Source: Erythrobacter aurantius
Lineage (GTDB): Bacteria > Pseudomonadota > Alphaproteobacteria > Sphingomonadales > Sphingomonadaceae
Assembly (NCBI RefSeq): GCF_023823125.1
Contig: NZ_CP090949.1
Location: forward strand, 682,001-746,000
Reading direction: 5' to 3'
Length of the DNA: 64,000 bases
Position numbers and translations under genes: made by a program. Within the stretch, counting starts at the first letter, position 1. Each line of letters begins with the position of its first letter. The notes beneath the pieces are model-generated. The model worked only from the letters and a program-made list of their open reading frames with translations, was not told where the DNA came from and did no database searches. Of the stretch, positions 17,612 to 30,769 are shown piece after piece.

Positions 17612-18261
17612 CCGACCTTTATCAGTCCTAACCGCAGCATCACTTCTTCGGTCGCAAACCAGTCAAGCGGCTCTCCCGGAACAGCGAAATTGGTCTCATC
17701 GATTTCGACTTCCTCTACACTCACCAGATCAACATTTCCGACGCGCACGGCGGTGCCACTGGCAAGCATGTCGGCAAGTGGAGCCGCCAGACTTCCGAGC
17801 GGTCCTTGCATGAAAGTCCATATGCGGAACTGGTGAGTGATGGCCTCACCGATCCCGCTGAGGGAGGGGTCGTTGCTGATCGCGAATGAGACATTGCGTT
17901 CATCGTCGATGCGATACCCGGTTGCCGGGCGGCCATCGATCATGACATCGCCGACGGGATGGGCGGCAAGCGGCGGTACTTCACCAAGGATCATCGTAAA
18001 CAGTTCCGGGGTGTAGGTGTTGGCAACCTGTTCGACGATGACAGGGTCCAGTACCCGGATTGCCCCGCCGTCATTAACGAGCAGATAATCAGCGCCCTCG
18101 ACATGGAGCAGCCATTTCCCTTCGCTGACGAGGTTTCCGCGCATCGCTCCCTCGTCGTTGATCTCGATCACCGAACCGTCGGAATATGTTGCGCGTACAT
18201 CCGCCTGGGCGACGCTTGGGACTGAAAGCAGGGCAAGCATAGTAAGGAAACGTTTTTTCAT
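17608..18261 (-). CDS. Secreted protein of unknown function
   Basis: A 217-residue protein with a clear signal peptide (MKKRFLTMLALLSVPSVAQA) starting at 18261 behind AGGAA. The mature part begins DVRATYSDGSVIEINDEGAMRG and contains LLVNDGGAIRVLD, TYTPELFTMILGEVPPL and VEEVEIDETNFAVPGEPLDW; it looks like a two-domain beta-rich periplasmic protein. No named family. It is the only minus-strand gene inside the liu region, so it interrupts transcription from isovaleryl-CoA dehydrogenase into the carboxylase gene. Confidence 0.75.
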   Translation of the reverse strand: MKKRFLTMLALLSVPSVAQADVRATYSDGSVIEINDEGAMRGNLVSEGKWLLHVEGADYLLVNDGGAIRVLDPVIVEQVANTYTPELFTMILGEVPPLAAHPVGDVMIDGRPATGYRIDDERNVSFAISNDPSLSGIGEAITHQFRIWTFMQGPLGSLAAPLADMLASGTAVRVGNVDLVSVEEVEIDETNFAVPGEPLDWFATEEVMLRLGLIKVG

Positions 18262-18391
18262 GATGGTTCCTTTCTGTGGGCCTTGCGATCGCATGCCGCG
18301 AATTGGTTAGCTTTGTCGCAAGCACAATGCTTAACGCCCCCCTCAACACAACGAGTTGGCAATCAAACGAAGTGCGGCTAGTCGATCCTCC

Positions 18392-19999
18392 ATGACCGCA
18401 CCCGTTCTCACCACCAAGCTCGACCGCGAAGACCCGGCAGCCAAGGCGCGGTTTGCGCACAACCACGCGCTTGCGAGCGATCTTCGCGCCGCTGTTGCCG
18501 AAGCCGCGCTGGGCGGGCCGGAAAAGCATCGCGAGCGGCATGTCTCACGCGGGAAACTGCTCCCCCGTGAGCGGGTCGAGCGGCTGCTCGATCCGGGCTC
18601 GCCCTTCCTCGAAGTGGGACAGCTTGCCGCAAACGGCATGTATGAAGGCGATGTTTCCGGCGCGTCGATGATCTGCGGGATCGGGCGCGTTTCGGGCCGT
18701 CAGGTGATGATCGTCTGCAACGATCCGACCGTCAAAGGCGGATCGTATTACCCGATGACGGTCAAGAAGCACCTGCGCGCGCAGGAGATCGCGCAGGAAA
18801 ACCGCCTGCCGTGCATCTATCTTGTCGACAGCGGCGGCGCGAACCTGCCCTATCAGGCGGAGGTCTTCCCCGATCGCGAGCATTTCGGGCGCATTTTCTT
18901 CAATCAGGCGAACATGTCCGCACTCGGCATCCCGCAGATCGCCTGCGTGATGGGCAGCTGCACCGCCGGGGGCGCCTATGTGCCCGCCATGTCCGACGAG
19001 ACAGTGATCGTGCGCAATCAGGGGACGATCTTCCTCGCAGGCCCGCCGTTGGTGAAGGCCGCGACGGGCGAGGAGATCAGCGCCGAAGACTTGGGCGGCG
19101 GTGATTTGCACGCGAAGAAATCGGGCGTGGTCGATCACCTTGCCGAGAATGACGAGCATGCGCTCACCATCGTGCGCGATATCGTCAGCCAGCTGGGCGC
19201 GAACACGGCTGCGGCGAAAGATGTGGCGCTGAAAGACCCGCGCCCGCCGAAATTCGACGCGGAAGACCTCTACGCCCTCATCCCCGAGGATGTGCGCGCA
19301 CCCTATGACGTAAAGGAAGTGATCGCGCGGCTGGTGGACGGCAGCGAATTCCACGAGTTCAAGGCGCATTACGGATCGACGCTGGTCTGCGGCTTTGCCC
19401 ATATCTGGGGAATGCCGGTGGCGATCCTCGCCAATAACGGCGTGCTGTTCAGCGAGAGCGCGCAAAAGGGCGCGCATTTTATCGAACTCGCCTGCCAGCG
19501 GCGCATTCCGCTCCTCTTTCTCCAGAACATCAGCGGCTTCATGGTCGGCGGGAAGTATGAGGCGGAAGGCATCGCCAAGCATGGCGCGAAGCTCGTCACC
19601 GCCGTCGCCACCGCGACCGTGCCGAAAGTCACCGTGGTGATCGGCGGCAGCTTCGGCGCGGGCAATTACGGCATGTGCGGGCGCGCCTACTCGCCCCGTT
19701 TCCTGTTCACTTGGCCCAATGCGCGCATTTCGGTGATGGGTGGGGAGCAGGCGGCCAGCGTCCTCGCTACCGTCCACCGCGACGCGGACAAATGGACACC
19801 CGAAGAGGCCGAGGCGTTCAAGGCCCCGATCCGCCAGAAATACGAAGACGAAGGCAACCCCTACTACGCCACCGCGCGGCTGTGGGACGACGGGGTGATC
19901 GACCCGGTACAGACCCGCGACGTGCTGGGTCTGGCGTTCGCGGCGTGTCTTGAGGCGCCGATTGCGGAACGACCTGCGTTTGGTGTGTTCCGGATGTAA
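18392..19999 (+). CDS. mccB: 3-Methylcrotonyl-CoA carboxylase beta subunit (carboxyltransferase)
   Basis: Transfers CO2 from carboxybiotin to 3-methylcrotonyl-CoA in leucine degradation. The 535-residue protein carries both crotonase-fold halves: [53 protein letters not shown], then [26 protein letters not shown] in parts, [16 protein letters not shown] and [13 protein letters not shown]. These are typical of acyl-CoA carboxylases using methylcrotonyl- or geranyl-CoA; the isovaleryl-CoA dehydrogenase upstream favours the former. The alpha (biotin) subunit is not in the 20 kb after it. The ATG at 18392 lacks a strong ribosome-binding site, which fits ancestral coupling to an upstream gene that it has now lost. 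Confidence 0.94.
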   Translation: MTAPVLTTKLDREDPAAKARFAHNHALASDLRAAVAEAALGGPEKHRERHVSRGKLLPRERVERLLDPGSPFLEVGQLAANGMYEGDVSGASMICGIGRVSGRQVMIVCNDPTVKGGSYYPMTVKKHLRAQEIAQENRLPCIYLVDSGGANLPYQAEVFPDREHFGRIFFNQANMSALGIPQIACVMGSCTAGGAYVPAMSDETVIVRNQGTIFLAGPPLVKAATGEEISAEDLGGGDLHAKKSGVVDHLAENDEHALTIVRDIVSQLGANTAAAKDVALKDPRPPKFDAEDLYALIPEDVRAPYDVKEVIARLVDGSEFHEFKAHYGSTLVCGFAHIWGMPVAILANNGVLFSESAQKGAHFIELACQRRIPLLFLQNISGFMVGGKYEAEGIAKHGAKLVTAVATATVPKVTVVIGGSFGAGNYGMCGRAYSPRFLFTWPNARISVMGGEQAASVLATVHRDADKWTPEEAEAFKAPIRQKYEDEGNPYYATARLWDDGVIDPVQTRDVLGLAFAACLEAPIAERPAFGVFRM

Positions 20000-20002
20000 T
20001 GG

Positions 20003-20410
20003 ATGTCCTCGGACTTTTTTCTGTTCAGCCCGCTTGAACTTCCGCGCGATGATATCCTCAATGCCTTCCTGGCTCAGGGTGGAGCGGCAGAGGGCGATCA
20101 GGAATGTCATTACATTCGATTCTTCGGAGACCGGATAATCCTCAACATCGAGGAAGTTCGGAAAGGGCACACTTGGGCCTTCTTCGAGGAAGAGGTGAGA
20201 ACACGAATTCGGGCGATAATCGGCGAGCCGCGCTGGATGCTTTCCGTAACCTACGGGCCGCCTGCGATTGGCAACGCCGCGCTTTTGGCGCTTCCCGATC
20301 TTCCGTCGCTTGCTGTTGAGAATGATCGCGGATTGGTTCTTTCATACGCTGAGGCGCGAATGCGAGCGAAATCCGGACCAGATTGGCTAAACGAATCGGT
20401 GCGACCCTAA
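20003..20410 (+). CDS. Hypothetical protein coupled to the carboxylase gene
   Basis: A 135-residue soluble protein (MSSDFFLFSPLELPRDDIL...) whose ATG lies three bases after the carboxylase stop. No signal peptide or membrane helix. The fold looks alpha/beta with a conserved-looking EEVRKGHTWAFFEEEVRTRI segment. It is another small single gene attached to the liu region and has no named family that I recognise. Confidence 0.65.
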   Translation: MSSDFFLFSPLELPRDDILNAFLAQGGAAEGDQECHYIRFFGDRIILNIEEVRKGHTWAFFEEEVRTRIRAIIGEPRWMLSVTYGPPAIGNAALLALPDLPSLAVENDRGLVLSYAEARMRAKSGPDWLNESVRP

Positions 20411-20481
20411 ATCCCCCCACGCTTTCCCTTGCGTAACTCCCCCGAATAAGGTCAGACGTAAAAGCGAGAGAGGGACCACGC

Positions 20482-21111
20482 TTGAAACACAACGAAACCC
20501 GTAACGTCACGCTGCTTTCGCGGATCGTGAACCGGATCATCCTGTTCCTGTACAAGTGGAAGGGCTGGAAGATCGAAGGGCACCTGCCCAAGAACCTCAA
20601 GAAATACGTCATCGCCGGCGCGCCGCATACGTCCAACTGGGATTTCGTGTTCTTTGCGGGCGCGACCAAGCATGAACAGGTGCAGCCCAATTTCATGGGC
20701 AAGCACACGCTGTTTCAGGGGATCATGAAGAACTTCATGCTCGACATGGGCGGCATCGCGGTGGACCGGACGAAGCGCGCCAATGTCGTCGAGCAGATGC
20801 AGGCCGAATTCGAGCGCCGCAACGAATTGGCGCTGGTGATCGCCACCGAAGGAACGCGGTCTTCGGACGGGAAGTGGAAATCGGGGTTCTACAACATCGC
20901 CCGCGCGGCGGGTGTGCCGATCGTCCCGGCATGCGCCGACAATGAAAAGATGATCATCAGTTTCGGCGAACCCATGATCCCGACGGGCAATTACGGCGAA
21001 GACCTGCTCAAGCTGGCCGAATGGTTCCGCTCCAAACTGCCCGATTACGAGCGGTTCATGGTGCTGGAACAACAGGCGCGCGATATCATTGCGGGGCGCA
21101 ACGACATCTGA
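20482..21111 (+). CDS. PlsC-like 1-acyl-sn-glycerol-3-phosphate acyltransferase family protein
   Basis: A 209-residue membrane-associated acyltransferase. It has the HX4D catalytic motif in APHTSNWDFVF, the EGTRSSDGKWKSGF block corresponding to motif III, and VPIVPACAD near motif IV. An N-terminal amphipathic/hydrophobic helix (LLSRIVNRIILFLYKW) could anchor it. The subgroup is the short one related to lyso-ornithine lipid or lysophosphatidic acid acyltransferases; acceptor unknown. Start is a TTG at 20482 after a purine-rich GAGAGAGGGA. Confidence 0.88.
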   Translation: MKHNETRNVTLLSRIVNRIILFLYKWKGWKIEGHLPKNLKKYVIAGAPHTSNWDFVFFAGATKHEQVQPNFMGKHTLFQGIMKNFMLDMGGIAVDRTKRANVVEQMQAEFERRNELALVIATEGTRSSDGKWKSGFYNIARAAGVPIVPACADNEKMIISFGEPMIPTGNYGEDLLKLAEWFRSKLPDYERFMVLEQQARDIIAGRNDI

Positions 21112-21222
21112 AATCGCCAAGCTGCGCGGCGGGATGCTGCGTCGCACAAAATTCTGTGCTATGCCTTTAAGATGACGGCCCCTTCCCCTATCTAGGGCCG
21201 AAATCAGGAGGATCCCCGCCCC

Positions 21223-21861
21223 ATGCCCTTGAGCGAAGAGACCCGCAAGCAGGAGCGCAAGCGCATTGCGAGCATGGTGCTCGATCTCGTCAAGGCGCGG
21301 GGGACGGAGATTTCCTATTCGGTCGCCCAGAGCGAAAGCGGGCTGTCGCGCAGCCGGTTCGAATGGGTGTTCGGGGATTATGACGACCTGTTCGATGCGG
21401 TCGCCGCGATCTGGCTCGCCCCGCACATGAAGGTGATGGAAGAGGTGCTCGACACCGATCTTCCGCCCAATCGCAAGATGTACGAATTCTTCCGCAGGCG
21501 CTTCGTCATCTCGCGCGATCGTTTTCGCGAAGACCCCGAGAATTTCCGGATGCTGTGCGAAATGGGCGCGGCTAATTTCGAACGGGTGCGCAGCTATGTC
21601 GATCTGGCCGATCATTATCTGTGCGAAATCATCGTGCAGGCGCAGGCGGACGGGTATTTCGCCGGGCTGGAAATCGACGAGGCGCTGTCGCTGATCAACC
21701 AGATGGTGTCGCCCTACACGCTGCCGGATTCGCTGATCTACATCGCGCCCAAACTGTCCGAAGAGAAGCTGGCGCGGATCATCGACACGATCTTCATCGG
21801 GCTTTCCGGCGAAACCGGAACACAGGCGCGCGGGCTCAACACGATCCGGGTCGCGTCCTGA
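21223..21861 (+). CDS. TetR-family transcriptional regulator
   Basis: A 212-residue one-component regulator. Residues 10-60 form the helix-turn-helix (RIASMVLDLVKARG, SYSVAQSESGLSRSRFEWVFGDYDDLFDAV) and the rest is the variable ligand/dimer domain. The HTH is a little divergent from the TetR consensus, with a short recognition helix. It follows the acyltransferase gene by 111 bp and is convergent with the M50 peptidase gene. Targets unknown. AGGAGG at about 21207 is a strong ribosome-binding site. Confidence 0.88.
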   Translation: MPLSEETRKQERKRIASMVLDLVKARGTEISYSVAQSESGLSRSRFEWVFGDYDDLFDAVAAIWLAPHMKVMEEVLDTDLPPNRKMYEFFRRRFVISRDRFREDPENFRMLCEMGAANFERVRSYVDLADHYLCEIIVQAQADGYFAGLEIDEALSLINQMVSPYTLPDSLIYIAPKLSEEKLARIIDTIFIGLSGETGTQARGLNTIRVAS

Positions 21862-21879
21862 ACCGCCGGGGCCGCCGCG

Positions 21880-22659
21880 CTATTTGTCGCGTGGTGTGCG
21901 CCGGAATTGCAGGACATTGGCAGGCGGCTTTGGCTGAAGCCTGATCCGCCGTTTTTCCGCCAGCGCGTATTTGAGGCTGGCCCCCACCAGCACGGCAGAC
22001 ACGGCGATCAGCAGGATCGCCCACAACCAGTGCGGCAGAAAAAGCGAGGCTTCGATCTGGCCGGTGTCGGACAGCATCTCGCGCCCGTCGATCATGGCGC
22101 TTTCCGAAAACAGGTAGTTCCAGTCGCGCAGCATGCTCATCGCGCCAAGGATACCGAGGAATTGCAGCGTGAAGCGCGCCACCCCGTCCGGAGCCTTCCA
22201 CGCGATCACCGCCAGCCCCGCCGCGATCAGCGGCAGCACGGCATAGCCCACGGCCGAGCGGACATAGATGATGACCGAGGCGAAGATCAGGATCGCGCTC
22301 ACCCACAAGGTTGGCCGCCACAGCCGCTGATGCGCGCTCGCGAGGATCAGAGCGGCGCCGAACAGGCTCGGCGCGAGCGGTCCGCCCGCGGCAATCGCGG
22401 CATGGACGAATGGCGATGCGTCATGCGCCACCGCGCTTTGCGCAACCCCCGAACCGTCGGCGAAAATCATCAGCTGATCAAACCGCTGGCCCATGATCAG
22501 CGCGCTGAGCCCGTGGCCCATCTCGTGAAACCACGTTGTCAGGATCGCGAAGGGATAGATCAGATAGGTGCCGAGCGGCAGCGAGGGCAGCGCGATCACG
22601 ATGAAACCGGCAAGGATCAGGCGGCCGACCTGCTCCGCCTGACTGCCCGGCTCCACCAT
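21880..22659 (-). CDS. M50B-type membrane metallopeptidase-like protein
   Basis: A 259-residue membrane protein with an N-terminal hydrophobic helix, the zinc-binding HEMGH motif (in TTWFHEMGHGLSAL, residues about 43-47) and five or more further hydrophobic segments. It belongs to the peptidase M50B-like family (pfam13398), of unclear proteolytic activity. I use the ATG at 22659 (MVEPGSQAEQVG), 13 bp after the AI-2E gene, because the longer frame runs back into that gene. Likely co-transcribed with it. Confidence 0.85.
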   Translation of the reverse strand: MVEPGSQAEQVGRLILAGFIVIALPSLPLGTYLIYPFAILTTWFHEMGHGLSALIMGQRFDQLMIFADGSGVAQSAVAHDASPFVHAAIAAGGPLAPSLFGAALILASAHQRLWRPTLWVSAILIFASVIIYVRSAVGYAVLPLIAAGLAVIAWKAPDGVARFTLQFLGILGAMSMLRDWNYLFSESAMIDGREMLSDTGQIEASLFLPHWLWAILLIAVSAVLVGASLKYALAEKRRIRLQPKPPANVLQFRRTPRDK

Positions 22660-22672
22660 CGACTGCACCGGT

Positions 22673-23854
22673 TCAGCCTTCCCGCATCGCGGCTTGGGGT
22701 TGATTGTCGGCGGCGTTGTCGTCCTCCGGGGGGAGCGCCCTGCCGTCGACATCGACGCGGGCGCGATATTTTGCCCTCGCCTCTTCGTCTTCGGCGCGCT
22801 GTTCCTGCAAAATGCCCCAGCTGGCAAGGAACAGCCCTGCCACCAGCGGCCCGAGCACTATCCCTGAAAACCCTGCGAGCGAAATTCCTCCCAGCGTCGT
22901 GATCAGGATGATCCAGTCGGGAATCCCGGTGTCCCGCCCGACCAGAATCGGGCGCAGGACATTGTCGACGCTGCTGATGATGAGGAAACCCGCTCCCAGC
23001 ACGAAAACGCCCTGCCACACTTCACCGACCACGATCAGCCATATGCCCGCGGGAGCCCAGACCAACGCCGTGCCGACTGCCGGGATCAAGGCGAGGATCG
23101 CCATCAGCACGCCCAGCAACAGCGGCGAGGGCACGCCCGCAATCGCCAGCATGATGCCGCCCAGCGCGCCCTGGATAAGACCGACTACGCCCGACCCCTT
23201 GATCACGGCGCGCACGATGCCGAGGAAACGTTCGGCCAGAAGATCGGCAATCTCCCGCTCGATCGGCGCGGAATGCAGGATCGTCTCGCCAATCCGCCCG
23301 CCATCGCGCAGCAGGAAAAACAGGACGTAAAGGCCGAGGCCGAAGCTGAGGAAAAAGCCGAATGCGCCGCTGCCGATGGACACCGCCTGACTGGCCAGCA
23401 TACCGGCGCTGTCACCGAGAATGCCCTGCAACCGCTCCTGCAGGAAAGAGACGTCGGTCCAGCCGTTATCCTCGATCAATTGCTGAAGCGTGGCCGGCAG
23501 CAAGGCATAAATGCTTTCGTACCATGCGACGATATCGATCGGGTTTTCTCGGAAGTTGTTCACCAGTGCCAAGGCTTCGTTGATCACCAGTGATCCGATC
23601 AACAAGGCAGGCAGAAGCACCGCGATAAAGATGATCGTCAGGGCGAGTGAAGCCGCGAGGTTGCGTTTGCCCCGCGTTTTCCTGAGCGACCATCGGTACA
23701 ACGGCTGGAACATGATCGCGGCGAGCGCCGACCACATGATCGGTGCTGCAAACGGCCACGCTACCCACATTAAAAGGAAAGACACCGCCGCCAGCAGCAG
23801 CAGGAAGCTCCAGTGTTCGAGCGCGGATGTGTCGTTGGGTTCGGCTTCTGACAT
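22673..23854 (-). CDS. AI-2E family transporter
   Basis: A 393-residue inner-membrane protein with about eight helices arranged in the AI-2E exporter pattern: N-terminal pair (FLLLLAAVSFLLMWVAWPFA), a large soluble middle part (residues about 90-200) and the conserved end region GIQ-like GVPSPLLLGVLMAILALIP, AGTALVWAPAGIWLI, SLAGFSGIVLGPLVAGLFLA. Members export autoinducer-2, polyamines or act as Na+/H+ antiporters; the substrate cannot be assigned. The C-terminal tail is acidic and polar. Confidence 0.9.
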   Translation of the reverse strand: MSEAEPNDTSALEHWSFLLLLAAVSFLLMWVAWPFAAPIMWSALAAIMFQPLYRWSLRKTRGKRNLAASLALTIIFIAVLLPALLIGSLVINEALALVNNFRENPIDIVAWYESIYALLPATLQQLIEDNGWTDVSFLQERLQGILGDSAGMLASQAVSIGSGAFGFFLSFGLGLYVLFFLLRDGGRIGETILHSAPIEREIADLLAERFLGIVRAVIKGSGVVGLIQGALGGIMLAIAGVPSPLLLGVLMAILALIPAVGTALVWAPAGIWLIVVGEVWQGVFVLGAGFLIISSVDNVLRPILVGRDTGIPDWIILITTLGGISLAGFSGIVLGPLVAGLFLASWGILQEQRAEDEEARAKYRARVDVDGRALPPEDDNAADNQPQAAMREG

Positions 23855-23894
23855 TTCCGATGATGTCGGGCTTTAGCAGCGAAACATCAAGTCC

Positions 23895-26905
<3,011 letters not shown>

Positions 26906-26915
26906 TCAGGCCTGT

Positions 26916-27791
26916 CTAATGTGCCAGCTCAAATCGGGGCAGCGCGAGCCTGAAAAACACTGATCCGCGCCAGATATTCCGGTGCAGCAGGTCGGGCAGC
27001 ATCGTGCGGGCGGTTTCGGGAAACTGGCTGGCATGGCAATCAATCGCGGCGCGAGCGGCGTCGAGATCGGCCATTTCGTACTGCAGCCGGTCAGTGACAA
27101 GCGAGGGATCGACCGTTGCCCAGTTCTCGAAGCCAGGGATGGTGGTTTCCTCGCCCGAAGGCAGCGCGGCATAGAGCAGGTCGGGCCGATCGTGACCCAT
27201 GGCCTGAACCACTTGCGTTACCGCATTGCTCACCATGCGGTGATCGGCATGACCATAGCCGCCGTCCGGGCCCCAGGTCATGATCACTCCGGGTTGCTGG
27301 ATCGCGATGATCGAAGCGATGCGTTCCGCCAGATCGCGTGCAGGGCTGTCAGGCGCGCGTGCCATTGTCGACAATTGGCCATCGCCCAATTGCCAGAAAA
27401 TCGGCTCGACCACGCCCAGCGCGAAAGCGGAGCAGCGCGCCTCGTCCTCGCGCAGCGCGGCGAGCTCCTCACCCGGTTCCATCCCGCTCACGCCCGGACC
27501 GGCATCGCCACTGGTCGCGAACACCAGCGTTACCTCGCTACCTTCGCGCGCGGCTCGGGCCAGGACGGGGGCAATGGTGATCTCGTCATCGGGATGGGCA
27601 AGGATCGCAAGGATCGATGGCAGCGGCTGTGCAGGCCGGGCAAGCTGCACGTCCGCATCTGGCAGAGGTTGATCCGGCAGGGGCGGCGGTGTCGGCTGCG
27701 CGCTTGCCCCGGTCGCTGCCGCAGTCGCTGCTGCCAGCGCCACCATCGCCAACTTCGATACAGCTGAGCGCGCTCCAAGCCCATTTCTCAT
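26916..27791 (-). CDS. Exported PIG-L (LmbE-like) deacetylase
   Basis: A 291-residue zinc-dependent N-acetylglucosaminyl-type deacetylase. It has a signal peptide (AMVALAAATAAATGASAQ, cleaved near residue 32), a proline-rich linker, the zinc/catalytic motif AHPDDE (His66, Asp68, Asp69) and GPDGGYGHADHRM with the third metal ligand. Export to the periplasm suggests a cell-envelope or secreted sugar substrate. It is divergent from the acyl-CoA ligase gene at 27921. Confidence 0.9.
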   Translation of the reverse strand: MRNGLGARSAVSKLAMVALAAATAAATGASAQPTPPPLPDQPLPDADVQLARPAQPLPSILAILAHPDDEITIAPVLARAAREGSEVTLVFATSGDAGPGVSGMEPGEELAALREDEARCSAFALGVVEPIFWQLGDGQLSTMARAPDSPARDLAERIASIIAIQQPGVIMTWGPDGGYGHADHRMVSNAVTQVVQAMGHDRPDLLYAALPSGEETTIPGFENWATVDPSLVTDRLQYEMADLDAARAAIDCHASQFPETARTMLPDLLHRNIWRGSVFFRLALPRFELAH

Positions 27792-27920
27792 GCCTTCAAT
27801 ACCCCGTCTGTGGCTTTGTCTTTGCCCGTATCATCGGTGCCAAGCGTAAAGAAATCGCCCCTGCCCCGCCATGCATTTGAGCGATTGATTGCCGCTGGCC
27901 CGGCGTTAAGGTCGCGCGCC

Positions 27921-29474
<1,554 letters not shown>

Positions 29475-29486
29475 AAACTTCCGGCT

Positions 29487-29515
29487 CCGGGCCGCCCAGG
29501 GGACAGGCGGCCCGG
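29487..29515. terminator. Bidirectional hairpin terminator
   Basis: A perfect 10-bp stem, CCGGGCCGCC at 29487-29496 and GGCGGCCCGG at 29506-29515, with a 9-base loop. It lies between the stop of the plus-strand ligase (29474) and the stop of the minus-strand short ORF (29525). The T-tract after it is weak. Confidence 0.6.
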
Positions 29516-29524
29516 CCCGGTTTG

Positions 29525-29608
29525 TCAGGCGATCAGCGTGTTGAATGCCGTGCCGCTGATGGCGACGGCGATGAACAGCGAAACCGCCTTTTCCATGATG
29601 GTGTTCAT
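29525..29608 (-). CDS. 27-codon hydrophobic peptide
   Basis: A short open frame, ATG at 29608 to TGA at 29525-29527, with a strong AGGAG ribosome-binding site at ideal spacing. The peptide (MNTIMEKAVSLFIAVAISG then TAFNTLIA) is a charged N-terminus followed by one hydrophobic helix, so it is likely a single-pass inner-membrane or signal-like peptide. A hairpin terminator follows immediately. Sphingomonad genomes contain similar very short MNTI...-type peptides, by my recollection; function unknown. Confidence 0.6.
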   Translation of the reverse strand: MNTIMEKAVSLFIAVAISGTAFNTLIA

Positions 29609-29798
29609 GGCGATTGCTCCTGAGCCGGGGGTTCGGGAGTTGGGAGAGGGATATCCCGGCTGCGGCTAATATATACGAACGACGGGGCAATAATGTTACT
29701 ACGCCGCGTAATGAAATTTTCGCACAATCTGATCGATTTTCGGGATAACCGGGCTGTCAGCGCGCGATCGCGCAAAGTGTCGAGAATGAAGGAGTGTG

Positions 29799-29846
29799 GA
29801 GACGCGGCCACCATTCGGGGGGGGAGGAAGTGGGTGGCCGCGTCTC
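29799..29846. ncRNA. Perfect 14-bp stem with a homopurine/homopyrimidine loop; small-RNA candidate
   Basis: GAGACGCGGCCACC at 29799-29812 pairs perfectly with GGTGGCCGCGTCTC at 29833-29846 around a 20-base loop. On the plus strand the loop holds eight Gs followed by AGGAAG; on the minus strand it reads CTTCCTCCCCCCCC, which would pair with Shine-Dalgarno sequences like the CU-rich loops of several alphaproteobacterial small RNAs. No T-run follows on either strand, so this is not a standard terminator. Confidence 0.5.
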
Positions 29847-29955
29847 GCTCGCTGCCGTGCCGGTGACAGGCAATTGGTCGCATGGGCAAAGTCCCGATCC
29901 CAACGCCTAGGGGGAGGCGCATCGAACTTCGCCGGCAACCGTTTTCAGGACAGCC

Positions 29956-29981
29956 CCGGCGCGGGGGGGGGAGTGCGCCGG
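29956..29981. ncRNA. Second hairpin with a nine-G/nine-C loop
   Basis: CCGGCGC at 29956-29962 and GCGCCGG at 29975-29981 form a perfect 7-bp stem; the 12-base loop contains nine consecutive Gs (plus strand) or Cs (minus strand). It repeats the design of the hairpin at 29799-29846, 110 bp away. Confidence 0.45.
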
Positions 29982-30049
29982 ATCAGCGGCCGATTTGCGG
30001 ATGGCTGCGGTGCTGGAAGTCACCATGCCATTCCCGGCTCGCTTGGGCT

Positions 30050-30070
30050 GCCTGCTGTCGGCAAGCAGGC
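30050..30070. repeat. Third small inverted repeat of the same region
   Basis: GCCTGCT at 30050-30056 and AGCAGGC at 30064-30070 enclose a 7-base loop. Weak on its own; noted because it is the third hairpin in 270 bp of non-coding DNA. Confidence 0.4.
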
Positions 30071-30260
30071 GGGCAGAGCTTTCCGTTTTCGGATGTCGCC
30101 GCTGCCAATACATCGCGTCAGGTGGAGAGAGAGGAGCCTGATCGCGTTGCAAGCGCCAAATGATGTTCGATTGCGTGAAACTCAAATGATAAAATGCGCA
30201 ATTAACTGGCGCAAAACGCAACAAAGGTGTCGCGGTCAGATGCAGACCTCTGTTTTCAAT

Positions 30261-30297
30261 GCAAAACGACCGCCGGATCACTCCGACGGCCGTTTGC
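30261..30297 (-). terminator. Terminator of the UrcA gene
   Basis: A stem of about 16 bp (30261-30277 with 30282-30297, one bulge, two G-U type positions, loop TCAC) lies 29 bp after the minus-strand UrcA stop. In minus orientation the stem ends in GTTTTGC, a short T-run. Confidence 0.6.
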
Positions 30298-30325
30298 AAA
30301 ATCCGCTGTTGCGCGGGAATTGCGA

Positions 30326-30646
30326 TCAGTTGGCGGCGACCTGTCCGCCGGCGCGGCGCTCGGCTGCGGCCAGACGCTCGACTTCGGCCAGCGCGGCGGT
30401 GCGGGCTTCGGCGACGCACTTTTCATCGACGATGTCACGGCCATAGCTGTAGCGCGAGTTGGTCGCGACGGTGCAGGCTTCGCGCAGCTTGGCGTTGACG
30501 CGTGCTTCGATGGCGGCACGGCCTTCAGCGCTGGCAAGATCGATGTCGGCATAGGTGACGCGAACGGTCACGGTTTCGTCACCAGCAGCGATTGCGGGGG
30601 TTGCGACAGCAGCAGCAAGAGCCACGGCAGAGAGGATGAGACGCAT
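30326..30646 (-). CDS. UrcA family secreted protein
   Basis: A 106-residue exported protein: signal peptide MRLILSAVALAAAVATPAIA, then TVTVRVTYADIDLASAEGRAA and RVNAKLREACT, the UrcA signature. Two cysteines (ACTVATN; DEKCVAEAR) are placed to form one disulfide, typical of the family. UrcA proteins are common in sphingomonads and caulobacters, usually periplasmic, function unknown. Preceded by GGAG. Confidence 0.9.
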   Translation of the reverse strand: MRLILSAVALAAAVATPAIAAGDETVTVRVTYADIDLASAEGRAAIEARVNAKLREACTVATNSRYSYGRDIVDEKCVAEARTAALAEVERLAAAERRAGGQVAAN

Positions 30647-30769
30647 TTTCTACTCCATGTATTCAAGAGAGGGTGTTCGAATTGGGATGGGCCGTTGACC
30701 GGCCTTCAGTTGCTTTTTGAAACGGTGCAACGCACACAGTGATTGTGCAAATGCGAAATACGCCACACG

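Larger units (their letters stand above)
29609..30257. other. 650-bp gene-free region rich in hairpins
   Basis: No convincing protein gene: open frames here have poor codon usage and no ribosome-binding site. The stretch holds an AT-rich promoter-like part (29655-29720), three strong inverted repeats listed separately (29799-29846, 29956-29981, 30050-30070) and an AT-rich end (30155-30230). It may encode one or more small RNAs; strand is undetermined. Confidence 0.6.
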
